This document shows, one piece after another, positions 35,668-44,002 of a DNA stretch of 52,704 bases. Source of the DNA: a virus; IMG/VR virus record IMGVR_UViG_3300046028_005598, positions 1 through 52,704 of that record. One strand, written 5' to 3'. The notes under the pieces were generated by a model. It worked only from the letters and a program-made list of their open reading frames with translations, had not been told where the DNA came from and did no database searches. Position 1 is the stretch's first letter. Each line of letters begins with the position of its first letter. Both the position numbers and the translations under genes were made by a program.

Positions 35668-36905
35668 GTGGGAAACACTATCTCCTCGGCCCGTCAAGTC
35701 TACCACGCATCCTGAACTGCATCGGGTCCCTCTACGGACCTGCTGCCCCGGACCCGTCTTCTCCGGCCGCAGAAGAAGGTACGACCTGCCACAGCCTGTT
35801 GGAATTCTGTATGACCTTCGGGGTCAGTCCTCGTGACTGCCTCGGAAGTACAGACTTCAACGTGAAGTTTCCAATCACGATCGAGATGGTCGAAGGTGTT
35901 GAACTGTTTCTGGACACACTCACAAGTGTCTGCACCGAGTTCGACCTCCCATCAACAGCGGTAGTATCTGAGCAGCAGTTGGTCCATCGTAGTATTCCGA
36001 ATCAGATGTTTGGCGGTACTGCGGACTGCATCGTTGCTCATGGTAATACTCTGGTCGTGATGGACCTGAAGTACGGTCACAAGCAGGTGTACGCGGACAG
36101 TGAACAGCTCACAGCCTACTCGCTGCTGGCCCTGGACTCACTCGGTGAACGGGCCAACGACATTACCAACGTCGTGCAGATCATCGTGCAGCCCCGGGGT
36201 AACCCTCAGGTCAGCCGGCACGTACTCGGACAGGCCGAACTGTTCGACGTGTGGAACAGGGTCTCTCAGGCCGCCAGCTTTGTATTGGCTAACCCTGACA
36301 TGACTGAGCGGACGACGTTGGAGTACATGAAGGCCGGCGACTGGTGCAAGTACTGTCGCCGTAAAGAAGGTTGTCCTGCCCGTCAGACTCTGGTGACAGA
36401 GTTCGTTGAGCTGGGCACGTTCGTGAACCCGAATGATATGTCCTTGCTCGCATCACCAACTTCAGACCTGTCGACAGAGGTACTTATCGACTGGAAGAAG
36501 AAGTTCGATGTGATCAAGGACTTCATGAAGGGTGTGGAGACGGACCTGAAGAACCGTGCCGCCAATGGCGAAACGGTTCCGGGGTTCAAGTTAGTACTGG
36601 ACTGGACCAACCGGCAGTACGTGGAGACCGATGAGGAGAAACTTCGTAAGAAGATTCCTCGGGTGTTCAAAGGTGTGATGGCGAAGGATATCATGGAGCA
36701 ATCGCTGGTGTCCGTCGCCAAGCTGGAGAAGATCCTCAAGTCGAAAGACTTGTGGAAGCAGTTTAAGGACAAGTTCAACGAGCTTGTTACGACCAAACCT
36801 AAAGGTGTCAAATTGGTTGACGCCCGTTCGAGGGGTGAAGAAGTTCGCCCTGAGACAGCACTTGAGTTACTGAATGCTATGATTGAGGAAACCCCAGATG
36901 AGTAG
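35664..36905 (+). CDS. DUF2800-family PD-(D/E)XK nuclease
   Basis: A 413-aa protein of the DUF2800 type, related to Cas4/RecB-like nucleases. The nuclease core is visible: an acid in GTADCIVAHGN (near residue 118) and the catalytic D-x-K in VVMDLKYGHKQV (about 131-142). It is followed by QLTAYSLLAL, a RecB-type QxxxY motif. A cysteine cluster CKYCRRKEGCPA (about 227-238) probably holds an Fe-S or zinc site. The C-terminal 150 residues are helical. This gene with the DUF2815 gene after it (overlap 8 nt) is a recurrent phage replication/recombination pair. Confidence 0.9.
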   Translation: MSGKHYLLGPSSLPRILNCIGSLYGPAAPDPSSPAAEEGTTCHSLLEFCMTFGVSPRDCLGSTDFNVKFPITIEMVEGVELFLDTLTSVCTEFDLPSTAVVSEQQLVHRSIPNQMFGGTADCIVAHGNTLVVMDLKYGHKQVYADSEQLTAYSLLALDSLGERANDITNVVQIIVQPRGNPQVSRHVLGQAELFDVWNRVSQAASFVLANPDMTERTTLEYMKAGDWCKYCRRKEGCPARQTLVTEFVELGTFVNPNDMSLLASPTSDLSTEVLIDWKKKFDVIKDFMKGVETDLKNRAANGETVPGFKLVLDWTNRQYVETDEEKLRKKIPRVFKGVMAKDIMEQSLVSVAKLEKILKSKDLWKQFKDKFNELVTTKPKGVKLVDARSRGEEVRPETALELLNAMIEETPDE

Positions 36906-37728
36906 TTTTGGCCCCCCACCCGGTGTAAACCCAGCAATGCCAACTCACAGCAGTGCCCCGCCTGCTCCGACGCACGGCAAATCGGAGGACCCGACACGCG
37001 TTGTCGTCGGCCCTCTAGTGATCAGCTACCCGAACCTGTTTATTCCTCGGCGGAAGGATTCCAAAGATCCATCCTCGCCGTTGGTGTACTCGGCGGAACT
37101 GATCTGCTTCGCGGAGAACCCAGCGTACCAGACGATCTACCAGAAGCTCATGACCGCGGCCAACATCGTGTGTCAGGACAAGTTCAAACGATCGATTGAT
37201 ACGCTCGAAAAGCAACCACTCCGGCCCATTAAGATCCGGCCCGGCATGGAAACACGCAACGGGTTCTTCTTCGGAGCGAACTCTAACGCACAGTACGGTG
37301 CACCGAAAGTGTACGTGGGTAACCCCGCGGTACCTGTCACTGACCCGGACGTGATCTACCCCGGTGCGATCGTCTACGTCACGGTGAAAGCCGGTGCGTA
37401 CGACAGCAACGGTAACAAGGGCGTCAAGTTCTACCTGAACGGAGTTCTCAAGGCCGCCGATGGTACGCCTCTGGTGGCCCCACGAGACGGGGCTCGGGAC
37501 TTTGACGGGATTATGGCTGAATTGCCGGTAACCCCTGCTCAGCAGAGCTTCCAAGCACCTCCTGCGGCTGGCTACGACCCTGCTCAGCAGCATCAGGCCC
37601 CACCAGCGGCACCTCAGATGCCTGGGTACCCGCCTCAGGGGTATGCTCAGCCACCGGTCATGCCTCCGGTGCCGGGGTACGGTATGCCACCAGGCTACGC
37701 GATGCCCCCGGGATATCCTCAGCCGTAA
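36898..37728 (+). CDS. DUF2815 single-stranded DNA-binding protein
   Basis: A 276-aa protein starting at ATG 36898, before the stop of the nuclease gene. The OB-fold-type core (about residues 35-200) has VVVGPLVISYPNLFIPRRKD, FFFGANSNAQYGAPKVY and AIVYVTVKAGAYDSNGNKGVKFYLNGVL, in line with DUF2815, a group related to the T7 gp2.5 type of ssDNA-binding proteins. The C-terminal 80 residues are a flexible Pro/Gln/Gly/Tyr-rich tail (repeats of PPGY and MPPGY). It should coat single-stranded DNA in replication or recombination together with the DUF2800 nuclease and the polymerase. Confidence 0.88.
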   Translation: MSSFGPPPGVNPAMPTHSSAPPAPTHGKSEDPTRVVVGPLVISYPNLFIPRRKDSKDPSSPLVYSAELICFAENPAYQTIYQKLMTAANIVCQDKFKRSIDTLEKQPLRPIKIRPGMETRNGFFFGANSNAQYGAPKVYVGNPAVPVTDPDVIYPGAIVYVTVKAGAYDSNGNKGVKFYLNGVLKAADGTPLVAPRDGARDFDGIMAELPVTPAQQSFQAPPAAGYDPAQQHQAPPAAPQMPGYPPQGYAQPPVMPPVPGYGMPPGYAMPPGYPQP

Positions 37729-37740
37729 CCAAACCGAGAT

Positions 37741-37767
37741 GGAGCCGGGTTCGCCCGGCTCCTCTTT
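37741..37767 (+). terminator. Intrinsic terminator between SSB gene and XRE regulator
   Basis: Nine-bp perfect stem (37741-37749 with 37754-37762), TTCG loop, then TCTTT. It sits in the middle of the replication operon. It would reduce transcription of the XRE gene and polymerase relative to the nuclease/SSB pair. Confidence 0.85.
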
Positions 37768-37782
37768 CCAAAGGAGAGTACT

Positions 37783-38034
37783 GTGGTTGAAATGATTCGT
37801 GTAAAGGTTGAGGTCGAGGTAGTCGACCATGAAGCGACCGGGAAGATAATCAGGCAATGGCGAAGATGGCACTGCCTGACCATAGCAAAGGTGGCAGACA
37901 CAGCCTGCCTGTCACATTCGTACCTGTCTCAACTTGAGTCAGGCAAAACTGTATGGACCGAGTCCGTATTCGCTCGGGTAGTAAACGCTCTGCAGATCAT
38001 GACAGGGGAATCGGAACCGTGCTTACGTGGCTAG
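37783..38034 (+). CDS. XRE-family helix-turn-helix regulator
   Basis: An 83-aa protein starting at GTG 37783, with GGAGAG 7 nt upstream. The helix-turn-helix is at about residues 30-58: LTIAKVADTACLSHSYLSQLESGK, read as two segments around the turn ACLSHS (a Cro/C1-type pattern ending in LSQLESG). The first 25 residues form a basic/acidic strand part (IRVKVEVEVVDHEATG). It may control the early promoter at 35008, whose inverted repeat is a possible operator. It overlaps the polymerase start by 16 nt. Confidence 0.8.
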   Translation: MVEMIRVKVEVEVVDHEATGKIIRQWRRWHCLTIAKVADTACLSHSYLSQLESGKTVWTESVFARVVNALQIMTGESEPCLRG

Positions 38035-40085
38035 TCATGGACTTTGAAAGTCGGTCTCCAGTTGACATTCGTGCTTCCTCCACAGTGAGGTACGCGAAAC
38101 ATCCGGAGACCGACATTCTTTGTATCGGCCTGAAGTGGAAGGACCGTCCGGCAACAGCCTTGTCTCCTAACAGAGGCAAGTTTGTTCTGGACGGTACCAT
38201 CCGACCAATCGAACTGATGGAAGCGATCCGCATCGGCTGCCCGATCGTGGTCCACAATCTGTCGTTCGAGAAGAGAATGTACCGTCACATCTGTGTCGAG
38301 CGGTGGGGTTGGCCGGAGATCCCGGACTCACAGTGGCGAGACACAGCCGCCATCTGTCGGTACTACGCGGTGCCGGCGAGTCTGAAGATGGCCGCACAAG
38401 CGATGGAGTTGGACAGCAAGAAGGACATGGAGGGCAACCGTGTCATGCTCCAGCTTGCAAAACCCCGTAAGCCCCGGAAGGCTGAGGTTACGGAATGGCT
38501 ACAGTTACACACAAGTACCGACAACATGCCAACGCTGTGGTGGGAGGACGAAGCCAAGCTGGACCGCGTCGTCGAGTACTGCAAGGACGACCTGTATGCA
38601 CAAGAGGCCCTCTACATCAAGCTCGGTGATCTTCCCCATGAACGCTACGCTGAGTGGCAGTTCGACGATATGGTCAACGAACGTGGCGTACCCGTCGACT
38701 GGGGGGCATTGGTTGAGGCCAGTCGTCTGATCGAACAATCGATGGGTAACTATGATCGTGAACTTCGTGAGATCACTGCAACGCCTGCGTTCCCGGACGG
38801 CATGGTCACTGCTGTGACCCAACGTAAGAAGGTGTTGGACTTCTGCGAGCTGCAAGGCTGGTCGATGCTGTCGACAAATAAGGAATCGGTTGAGGACGCG
38901 TTGGCATCACCGAAGCTGCCGGACAGGGTGCGAAGGGTCCTGTCAATCGTCCAGTCCGCAGGTAAGACCTCGCTCGGTAAGGTCGAGACTATGATCGACC
39001 TGACGGATGATGACTCACGTATCCGGGACAGCCTGGCGTGGCATGGTGCTGCGACCGGTCGTAAAGCCGGCCGCGGGATGCAGCCCCAGAACTTCCCGAG
39101 AGAAGTACTCGGTGACAAAGAGACTGAGGTCTTCCATGAGATCCTCGCTGGTCAGGACTCGTTCATGCACGCGGAATCATTCGCTGCGTTCCAGGACATA
39201 TCAGTGCCTGACCTGGTGTCAGCGGCCCTGCGATCATTCATAAAGGCAGACGACGGTAAGCTCCTGTTCGTCTCCGACTTCTCCAATATCGAGACTCGTA
39301 ACCTCGCCTGGGTAGCTAACTGTCGGTTGCTGAACGAAGCCTTCAGTACAGGCAAGTGTCCATACCGTCAGTTCGCCAGTCGTGTGTACAACATCCGGGC
39401 GGAGGACATCGCCAAGGGATCGCAGGAGAGACAACTGGGCAAGGTGGCTGTGCTTGGTCTGGGCTACGGCATGGGTGCCCAGAAGTTTAAGGACACAGCC
39501 GGGGCCCCACCTTACAACATCGATCTGCCAGAGGAGCGGGCCAAGGAGATCGTCAAGCTGTACCGTGAGACGTACCCTGAGGTGCCGAAATTCTGGAAGG
39601 CGTGCGAAGACGCGTTCGTCAAGGCGATCAACGAGAAGTCCAGCGTACCAGTTGGCCGGATAGCGTTCGGGTCCAACGGCGATTGGGGCTGGATCGTTCT
39701 GCCTTCTGGCCGAGCTATCTGGATGAAAGACCCTCGGGTTGGTCGCGTACCCGACAGATGGCGAGAGGGTAAGACCCGTCTCGAAATCTCGTACATGGGA
39801 GTCGACAGTAAAACAAAGCAGTGGGTCCGCCGGTCTACATATGGCGGTTCCCTGGTAGAATCAATCTGCCAGGCCGTCGCGGCGGACCTACTGCAGGAGG
39901 CAATGCACCGACTGGAGGCCAACGGGTACCCCGTGATCCTGTCAGTGCATGACGAAACGGTGTGTCATGCCCCAGCTCATCTCAGTGTTGAGAAGTTCGA
40001 TGCGTTGATGAAGGCCCGACCTAAGTGGGCGTTAGACTTACCGGTTGAATGTGAAAGCCACGCAAGCAGGAGGTATGGGAAGTGA
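38019..40085 (+). CDS. polA: Family A DNA polymerase with 3'-5' exonuclease domain
   Basis: A 688-aa replicative polymerase. The start is set at GTG 38019 (AGGGGA 9 nt upstream) because the strand WLVMDFES holds the first exonuclease motif; ATG 38037 would cut into it. Exonuclease: DFES (about 8-11), IVVHNLSFEKRM, and VEYCKDDLYA (third motif, with the Tyr-Asp). Polymerase: motif A FVSDFSNIETR (about 418), motif B QLGKVAVLGLGYGMG (about 475), and motif C LSVHDET (about 645). The length fits phage family A enzymes without a 5'-3' exonuclease. No primase is visible nearby. Confidence 0.96.
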   Translation: MLTWLVMDFESRSPVDIRASSTVRYAKHPETDILCIGLKWKDRPATALSPNRGKFVLDGTIRPIELMEAIRIGCPIVVHNLSFEKRMYRHICVERWGWPEIPDSQWRDTAAICRYYAVPASLKMAAQAMELDSKKDMEGNRVMLQLAKPRKPRKAEVTEWLQLHTSTDNMPTLWWEDEAKLDRVVEYCKDDLYAQEALYIKLGDLPHERYAEWQFDDMVNERGVPVDWGALVEASRLIEQSMGNYDRELREITATPAFPDGMVTAVTQRKKVLDFCELQGWSMLSTNKESVEDALASPKLPDRVRRVLSIVQSAGKTSLGKVETMIDLTDDDSRIRDSLAWHGAATGRKAGRGMQPQNFPREVLGDKETEVFHEILAGQDSFMHAESFAAFQDISVPDLVSAALRSFIKADDGKLLFVSDFSNIETRNLAWVANCRLLNEAFSTGKCPYRQFASRVYNIRAEDIAKGSQERQLGKVAVLGLGYGMGAQKFKDTAGAPPYNIDLPEERAKEIVKLYRETYPEVPKFWKACEDAFVKAINEKSSVPVGRIAFGSNGDWGWIVLPSGRAIWMKDPRVGRVPDRWREGKTRLEISYMGVDSKTKQWVRRSTYGGSLVESICQAVAADLLQEAMHRLEANGYPVILSVHDETVCHAPAHLSVEKFDALMKARPKWALDLPVECESHASRRYGK

Positions 40086-40279
40086 AGTACTATTGGGGGT
40101 CCAAGATTGAAGTCACAGAAGGTGTCCGCGGTTTCTGCGGGGACCGTAGTTTCAGAGTGGTGGTTGAGGCCGACGTACACTCAGACGATGAAAGCCTTGA
40201 AGTCACACTGTCGCTGGGTGAGGATGAGCTTCGTAAGTTGATGAAACAGATTCAGGATGTACTGGAGGCAGACAGATGA
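40082..40279 (+). CDS. Small replication-operon protein
   Basis: A 65-aa acidic protein starting at GTG 40082 in the polymerase stop (GTGA), with AGGAGG about 10 nt upstream. It reads as strand, strand, then a helix (EDELRKLMKQIQDVLEA). No known family. Overlaps on both sides support it. Confidence 0.65.
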   Translation: MKYYWGSKIEVTEGVRGFCGDRSFRVVVEADVHSDDESLEVTLSLGEDELRKLMKQIQDVLEADR

Positions 40280-40548
40280 GATACCGGCAGACACCAAACG
40301 GTTGCTTAATACCGATCGATGAAGTCACAGAGCCACCAAAGCACGCAGCGTGGGCCGGGACCCAGACGGACGCCACGAAAGAAGAGATCGATGCTCACCT
40401 TCAGGCGATGTACCGTACTTGCGGGTTTCACCGGGTCGGAGGCCGATGCTGGGGCAGCCCAACACCTGACCCGAAAGCAGTCTTCAACCAGTTCGCCAAG
40501 TTCATGTACGGCGACGATTGGTTCTTCAACGGTGAGGAGTACTGCTAG
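40276..40548 (+). CDS. Small replication-operon protein with Cys/Trp-rich C-terminus
   Basis: A 90-aa protein in ATGA overlap with the previous gene, and TAGTG overlap with the next. Cysteines in GCLIP, TCGFH and RCWGS, plus a C-terminal DDWFFNGEEYC, could form a small metal site. No family is recognised. Confidence 0.65.
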   Translation: MRYRQTPNGCLIPIDEVTEPPKHAAWAGTQTDATKEEIDAHLQAMYRTCGFHRVGGRCWGSPTPDPKAVFNQFAKFMYGDDWFFNGEEYC

Positions 40549-40844
40549 TGGCTGGACCCGAGAAACGAATTGAATCCGCCTTCGCCAAGTGGTGCCGTGA
40601 CAGCGGCATGTTCTGCCTCAAGCTATCCGCCCAGGGTGTGACCGGTTTTCCTGACCGGTCCATCATCCTGCCCGGCGGTAAGCTGGTGTGTGTCGAGTTC
40701 AAAAGTCCAACAGGTAAGACGTCCAAAGTGCAGGACCAGCGGATCTCGGCACTGCGGTTGCTTGGTGTACCTGTGCTGGTCACGAGTGTGTTGGCCGAAG
40801 CGAAAGATTTTGTGAGAGGGTTTATTGATGCAAGCCGTAGCTGA
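40548..40844 (+). CDS. VRR-NUC domain nuclease
   Basis: A 98-aa single-domain protein, GTG start at 40548. It shows the VRR-NUC pattern: an early Glu in EKRIESAFAKWC, GVTGFPDRSIILPGG (the GxPD acid), VCVEFKSPTG (the ExK) and the later Q in SKVQDQRISALRLLG. It is a PD-(D/E)XK nuclease, probably structure-specific. In many phages it stands next to the SNF2-type helicase, as here (17-nt overlap). Confidence 0.92.
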   Translation: MAGPEKRIESAFAKWCRDSGMFCLKLSAQGVTGFPDRSIILPGGKLVCVEFKSPTGKTSKVQDQRISALRLLGVPVLVTSVLAEAKDFVRGFIDASRS

Positions 40845-42267
40845 TAAGGTCTGGACTCCACATGGGTACCAGAACTCCGGGGTCCAGTTCCTCCACGAGA
40901 GGACCAGCCTTAACCCCGAGGGTAAAGGCGGGGCCGGACTTCTATGGGACTGCGGGCTCGGCAAGTCCACGACCTGTCTGGAGTGGATGAGTCAGATGAA
41001 AGAGTTCGGCCTCGCAAACCGCTTTCTCATCGTGGCCCCACTCCGTGTTGTCACCAACGTGTGGCCCCGGGAAATCGTCGAGTGGTCTAACTTCAGGTCG
41101 CTGTCCTTCTCAGTGATACATGGCAGTGCGATTGTACGTCGTAAGAGAATGGCAACGCCGGCCAACATCCACATCATCAACCGGGAGGGCATCCCGTGGT
41201 TAGCCAAACAACTCGAAGGTCGTAAGACCCTCCCGTGGCAGGGCATCATCATCGACGAGTCCACGTCGTTTAAGAACTGGTCTGCGGCTAGGTCGAAAGC
41301 CCTGCGTAAGATCATCCCACGCATACCGTACCGCGTCATCCTGACAGGCACGCCGACGCCGAATACTCTGGCTGACCTGTACCCCCAGGTATGGCTGCTC
41401 GATGAGGGGCAATCCCTCGGTGAAAACATTACTAAGTTCAGGGCCAACAACTGTGCTCAGGTTGGCGAACGTCAGATGAACAAGTTCGAGGTGAGGAAAG
41501 ACCGAGAGGCTACCATCCACGACTCGGTGAAGCATCTGGTCCTGCGGCTCGACGCGAAGGATCATCTCGACATGCCGGAGCTGGTCTACAACACGATCCG
41601 GTGCGACCTGCCTTCTAAGGCAATGGCTGAATACAAATCGATGGAGGAGCAACTCTTCGTGGCCCTCGCAGACGGGTCCAGCCGCGGTGCGGTGAATGCT
41701 GGTGCCAAGTACAACGCCTGTCGACAGATCGCCAACGGTGGGATCTATGACGAGCAGCACACCGGGCACCACCTGCACGACGCAAAGGTGGACGCGTTAC
41801 ATGAACTGATTGAGGAGCTGCAGGGCAAGCCGGTTCTCATCGCGTACCAGTTCGGCCACGACCTTGAGCGTATCCGCAAAAGGTTCCCGAAGATCCAGGC
41901 GATTCATGGCGGCATGAGGACCGCTGAGGTGGATCGGCTGATAGCCGACTGGAACGGTGGGTGTCTCAGTGGGACACACTTGGCCGTCCAGCCACAGGCC
42001 CTGAGTCATGGAGTGAATCTCCAGGAGGGACCGGGAAGAAACATCTTCTGGTTTGGCCCCTCAGATAACCTCGACACGGTCTACCAGTTCGACCGACGCA
42101 TTTACCGCCAGGGTGTCGGGTCCACTGTCGTGGTGCATCGGGCGTCCTGTAATGACACGCTCGATGAGTTGGTCTGGGAGAAGATCAACAACAAGGAGGA
42201 GGTCCAGTCGAACCTTCTTGAGGTACTACGTCAGTACGCGAAGACGAAGATGTCAAAGCGGGGTTAG
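40828..42267 (+). CDS. SNF2-type DEAD-box helicase
   Basis: A 479-aa superfamily 2 ATPase; the start is ATG 40828, with GAGGG 7 nt upstream. Motif I is WDCGLGKST (about residues 40-48), motif II IIIDESTSFKN (about 141-150), motif III VILTGTPTPN, then the second RecA domain with VLIAYQFGHDLERI, VQPQALSHGVNLQEG and motif VI YQFDRRIYRQG. The compact size, without DNA-reading extensions, is usual in phages. It probably remodels or unwinds DNA during replication with VRR-NUC. Its last 4 bases overlap, tail to tail, the leftward gene at 42264. Confidence 0.93.
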   Translation: MQAVADKVWTPHGYQNSGVQFLHERTSLNPEGKGGAGLLWDCGLGKSTTCLEWMSQMKEFGLANRFLIVAPLRVVTNVWPREIVEWSNFRSLSFSVIHGSAIVRRKRMATPANIHIINREGIPWLAKQLEGRKTLPWQGIIIDESTSFKNWSAARSKALRKIIPRIPYRVILTGTPTPNTLADLYPQVWLLDEGQSLGENITKFRANNCAQVGERQMNKFEVRKDREATIHDSVKHLVLRLDAKDHLDMPELVYNTIRCDLPSKAMAEYKSMEEQLFVALADGSSRGAVNAGAKYNACRQIANGGIYDEQHTGHHLHDAKVDALHELIEELQGKPVLIAYQFGHDLERIRKRFPKIQAIHGGMRTAEVDRLIADWNGGCLSGTHLAVQPQALSHGVNLQEGPGRNIFWFGPSDNLDTVYQFDRRIYRQGVGSTVVVHRASCNDTLDELVWEKINNKEEVQSNLLEVLRQYAKTKMSKRG

Positions 42268-42668
42268 ACGTACTCATCGCCCCTCAACACGCCTTCAAAC
42301 AGACGCCGGCCCCGGCTGAATATCAGTCGGGTCTTGTACCCGTCGAGGCTATCCTCGCTGTCAGAGGACGTCCAGAACGGGTTCTTCCTCGGGTTGTAGG
42401 TCAACTCTCGAACAGGCTCGTATTCGTCACCGACGCCAGCCCCAGCTTTGACGTACTCGCAGTCGACCCAGGCACACACGGTCTTATCCGCCCCATCGAA
42501 GATCTTATTGGCCGTCGCCTTCTGGTTCCTCAGCCTACAGTTTATCAACCGTAAGCCGATCCGGGACGGGTCCGCGTAGAACGGTATCTCGTTCGGCTCT
42601 GTAGGTATCCAAACTTTCCACTTCCCGAAGTTCTTACCGAGACCCAGGTGGAATCTTACTCGTAGCAT
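42264..42668 (-). CDS. Conserved phage-type small protein
   Basis: A 134-aa protein, last gene of the leftward operon. The start is ATG at 42668-42666, with GGAGGG 5 nt upstream. Its body has RFHLGLGKNFGKWKVW, then CRLRNQKATANKIFDGADKTVCAWVDC. That pattern recurs in uncharacterised proteins of many phages (a group with N-x-x-T-A-x-K-I and V-C-A-W phrases). Function is unknown. It converges on the helicase gene with a 4-nt overlap (TTAG). Confidence 0.75.
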   Translation of the reverse strand: MLRVRFHLGLGKNFGKWKVWIPTEPNEIPFYADPSRIGLRLINCRLRNQKATANKIFDGADKTVCAWVDCEYVKAGAGVGDEYEPVRELTYNPRKNPFWTSSDSEDSLDGYKTRLIFSRGRRLFEGVLRGDEYV

Positions 42669-42700
42669 GGCACCCTCCAAAAAAGTTTAGTGAACACAAT

Positions 42701-42724
42701 GCTGGTCCTCCGCAGAGGACCAGC
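42701..42724 (-). repeat. Intercistronic stem-loop 1
   Basis: Ten-bp perfect stem (42701-42710 with 42715-42724), loop UGCG closed by C-G in leftward RNA. It is followed by ATTGTGTTCAC and then the GGAGGG of the gene at 42668. Flanking AGTGA/TCACT extends the pairing. Confidence 0.85.
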
Positions 42725-42731
42725 GTTACAG

Positions 42732-42983
42732 TCACTTCAGGTAGTCCTCGGGGTAGAATGGCGTACCGTCCGGCAGATAGACGTGGTCCCCGTCCCAGCT
42801 ACCACACTCACGCTCGCCGAACAGGCATGAGGCGAGCTGTTCCTTGATCTCGCCTTCACCCCTGAACTCACACTTCAAGGGCCAGGGAATCGTATCGATG
42901 TCTCCAGCCGGGTAGTGGTAGATCAACACGTCCTGACCAATCTCAAGTTGGCCACCGCTGCTTGTCAGATGACAGTTATTCAT
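42732..42983 (-). CDS. Small acidic unknown protein
   Basis: An 83-aa protein whose ATG (42983-42981) overlaps the stop of the gene on its right. It reads as a beta-rich domain (QDVLIYHYPAG) followed by a Cys pair (ASCLFGERECGSW) and YLPDGTPFYPEDYL. No known family. Confidence 0.65.
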   Translation of the reverse strand: MNNCHLTSSGGQLEIGQDVLIYHYPAGDIDTIPWPLKCEFRGEGEIKEQLASCLFGERECGSWDGDHVYLPDGTPFYPEDYLK

Positions 42984-43213
42984 AGATCCAGGTCCTCACA
43001 CTTAGCAGAATAGATTGGCCCACCATCTGTCGGGGCAACCTGTATCGTGGCAGCACCGAGGATACAGACACATCCGACAACGTTTACCATCTGGTCCTGT
43101 GACTTGTCGTACACAGGGGCCTGAACCAGCTTGTGAAACTGGCGGAGGACAGACTGCATACGAGTCTGCCATGACAATTGAGCAGGGGACTGAGGGGGTT
43201 GTTCACTCGGCAT
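42980..43213 (-). CDS. Small unknown protein
   Basis: A 77-aa protein starting at ATG 43213-43211 (GGGAGA about 6 nt upstream); the frame is open farther right, but that part shadows the next gene. There is a helical N-terminal half (QTRMQSVLRQFHKLV) and a hydrophobic strand pair (NVVGCVCILGAATIQVAP). It overlaps both neighbours. Confidence 0.6.
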   Translation of the reverse strand: MPSEQPPQSPAQLSWQTRMQSVLRQFHKLVQAPVYDKSQDQMVNVVGCVCILGAATIQVAPTDGGPIYSAKCEDLDL

Positions 43214-43523
43214 CGCGTTCTCCCAGATTCTTAAAACCAGTTGGATATTCAGGCGGATACATCTCACGCCCCTCTTCTTCGATGTTGGTCCATGCCGGCC
43301 GCATGACGGCGAACATGTACTTTCCATGTGACTCCGGAATGTAGATCGGCGCCGTGTAGTACGGCAGAAGCTGGTCGCCCCAGACTTCTGTCTGGACCAT
43401 CCACTTACCACCTCGGTCCCGGCGGGACAGCTTCACCTGATGACGGTAGCGTGTCCCGTCTGCTGCAATGGTAGACCAGATGTTCCGCCACTGTCTCGGA
43501 TCAGCTTCGATTCGACTTGCCAT
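43203..43523 (-). CDS. Small unknown protein
   Basis: A 106-aa protein starting at ATG 43523-43521, overlapping the membrane protein gene on its right by 23 nt. It is Trp- and Tyr-rich with an Arg-rich middle (RYRHQVKLSRRDRGGKWMV). No family is recognised; the stop overlaps the next start by 11 nt. Confidence 0.6.
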   Translation of the reverse strand: MASRIEADPRQWRNIWSTIAADGTRYRHQVKLSRRDRGGKWMVQTEVWGDQLLPYYTAPIYIPESHGKYMFAVMRPAWTNIEEEGREMYPPEYPTGFKNLGERDAE

Positions 43524-43701
43524 TGTTCATCCTTTCGTAAGCGTTGTGTAATTCTTTGGAGTACGTGTCATGCCACTTCTTCTCATCCTTCGCGATCATA
43601 GCCATCGCAAAGATGTAGAGGCCGACCAGTACGAGTGCCGCAAATGCCATGATGGCCAGCGGGTGCGTCGTCTGCACAAGGTCTGTCACTGAGCAGAGCA
43701 T
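43501..43701 (-). CDS. Small membrane protein
   Basis: A 66-aa protein with one membrane helix (residues 15-35, IMAFAALVLVGLYIFAMAMI) and a charged helical C-terminus (KDEKKWHDTYSKELHNAY). It overlaps the genes on both sides. It is the only evident membrane protein in the leftward operon. Confidence 0.65.
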   Translation of the reverse strand: MLCSVTDLVQTTHPLAIMAFAALVLVGLYIFAMAMIAKDEKKWHDTYSKELHNAYERMNNGKSNRS

Positions 43702-43934
43702 GGGTGGTCCTTCTCAAGCGGGTCAAAAATGTTAGCACACAGAATACATTTCAGCTTTCTGAAGCCGAGAATCCAGTGAACCATTCCGCATTCACAAACT
43801 GGACAGTGCCGCTTTCCCGGCGGCTCGGGGGACTGAGTGCACTCATGACTTTTCATGCCGCACCCTTTGCACCGGCTCGTCTCGTCACAAACAGGCCGGT
43901 CACCTCCACAGAACTTACAGTGGACTGTTATCAC
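43686..43934 (-). CDS. Zinc-ribbon-type protein
   Basis: An 82-aa protein starting at GTG 43934-43932, with GGAG 8 nt upstream. It has five C-x2-C or similar pairs: CKFCGG, CDETSRCKGCG, HCPVCECG and CILC. Two or three zinc ribbons/knuckles are likely. It may bind nucleic acid or a host protein; nothing more can be said. Confidence 0.7.
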   Translation of the reverse strand: MITVHCKFCGGDRPVCDETSRCKGCGMKSHECTQSPEPPGKRHCPVCECGMVHWILGFRKLKCILCANIFDPLEKDHPCSAQ

Positions 43935-43970
43935 GATTCATCTCCTAACAAGTGAAGTAAGCACACGAAA

Positions 43971-43992
43971 GAGAGGCTCCGCAAAGCCCCTC
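43971..43992 (-). repeat. Intercistronic stem-loop 2
   Basis: Arms 43971-43978 and 43985-43992 form an 8-bp stem with one G.U in leftward RNA (A.C in the other strand) and loop UUGCGG. The surrounding 36 nt (43963-43998) are identical to those of stem-loop 9 at 48698-48733. Confidence 0.85.
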
Positions 43993-44002
43993 CATCCAAT
44001 GT

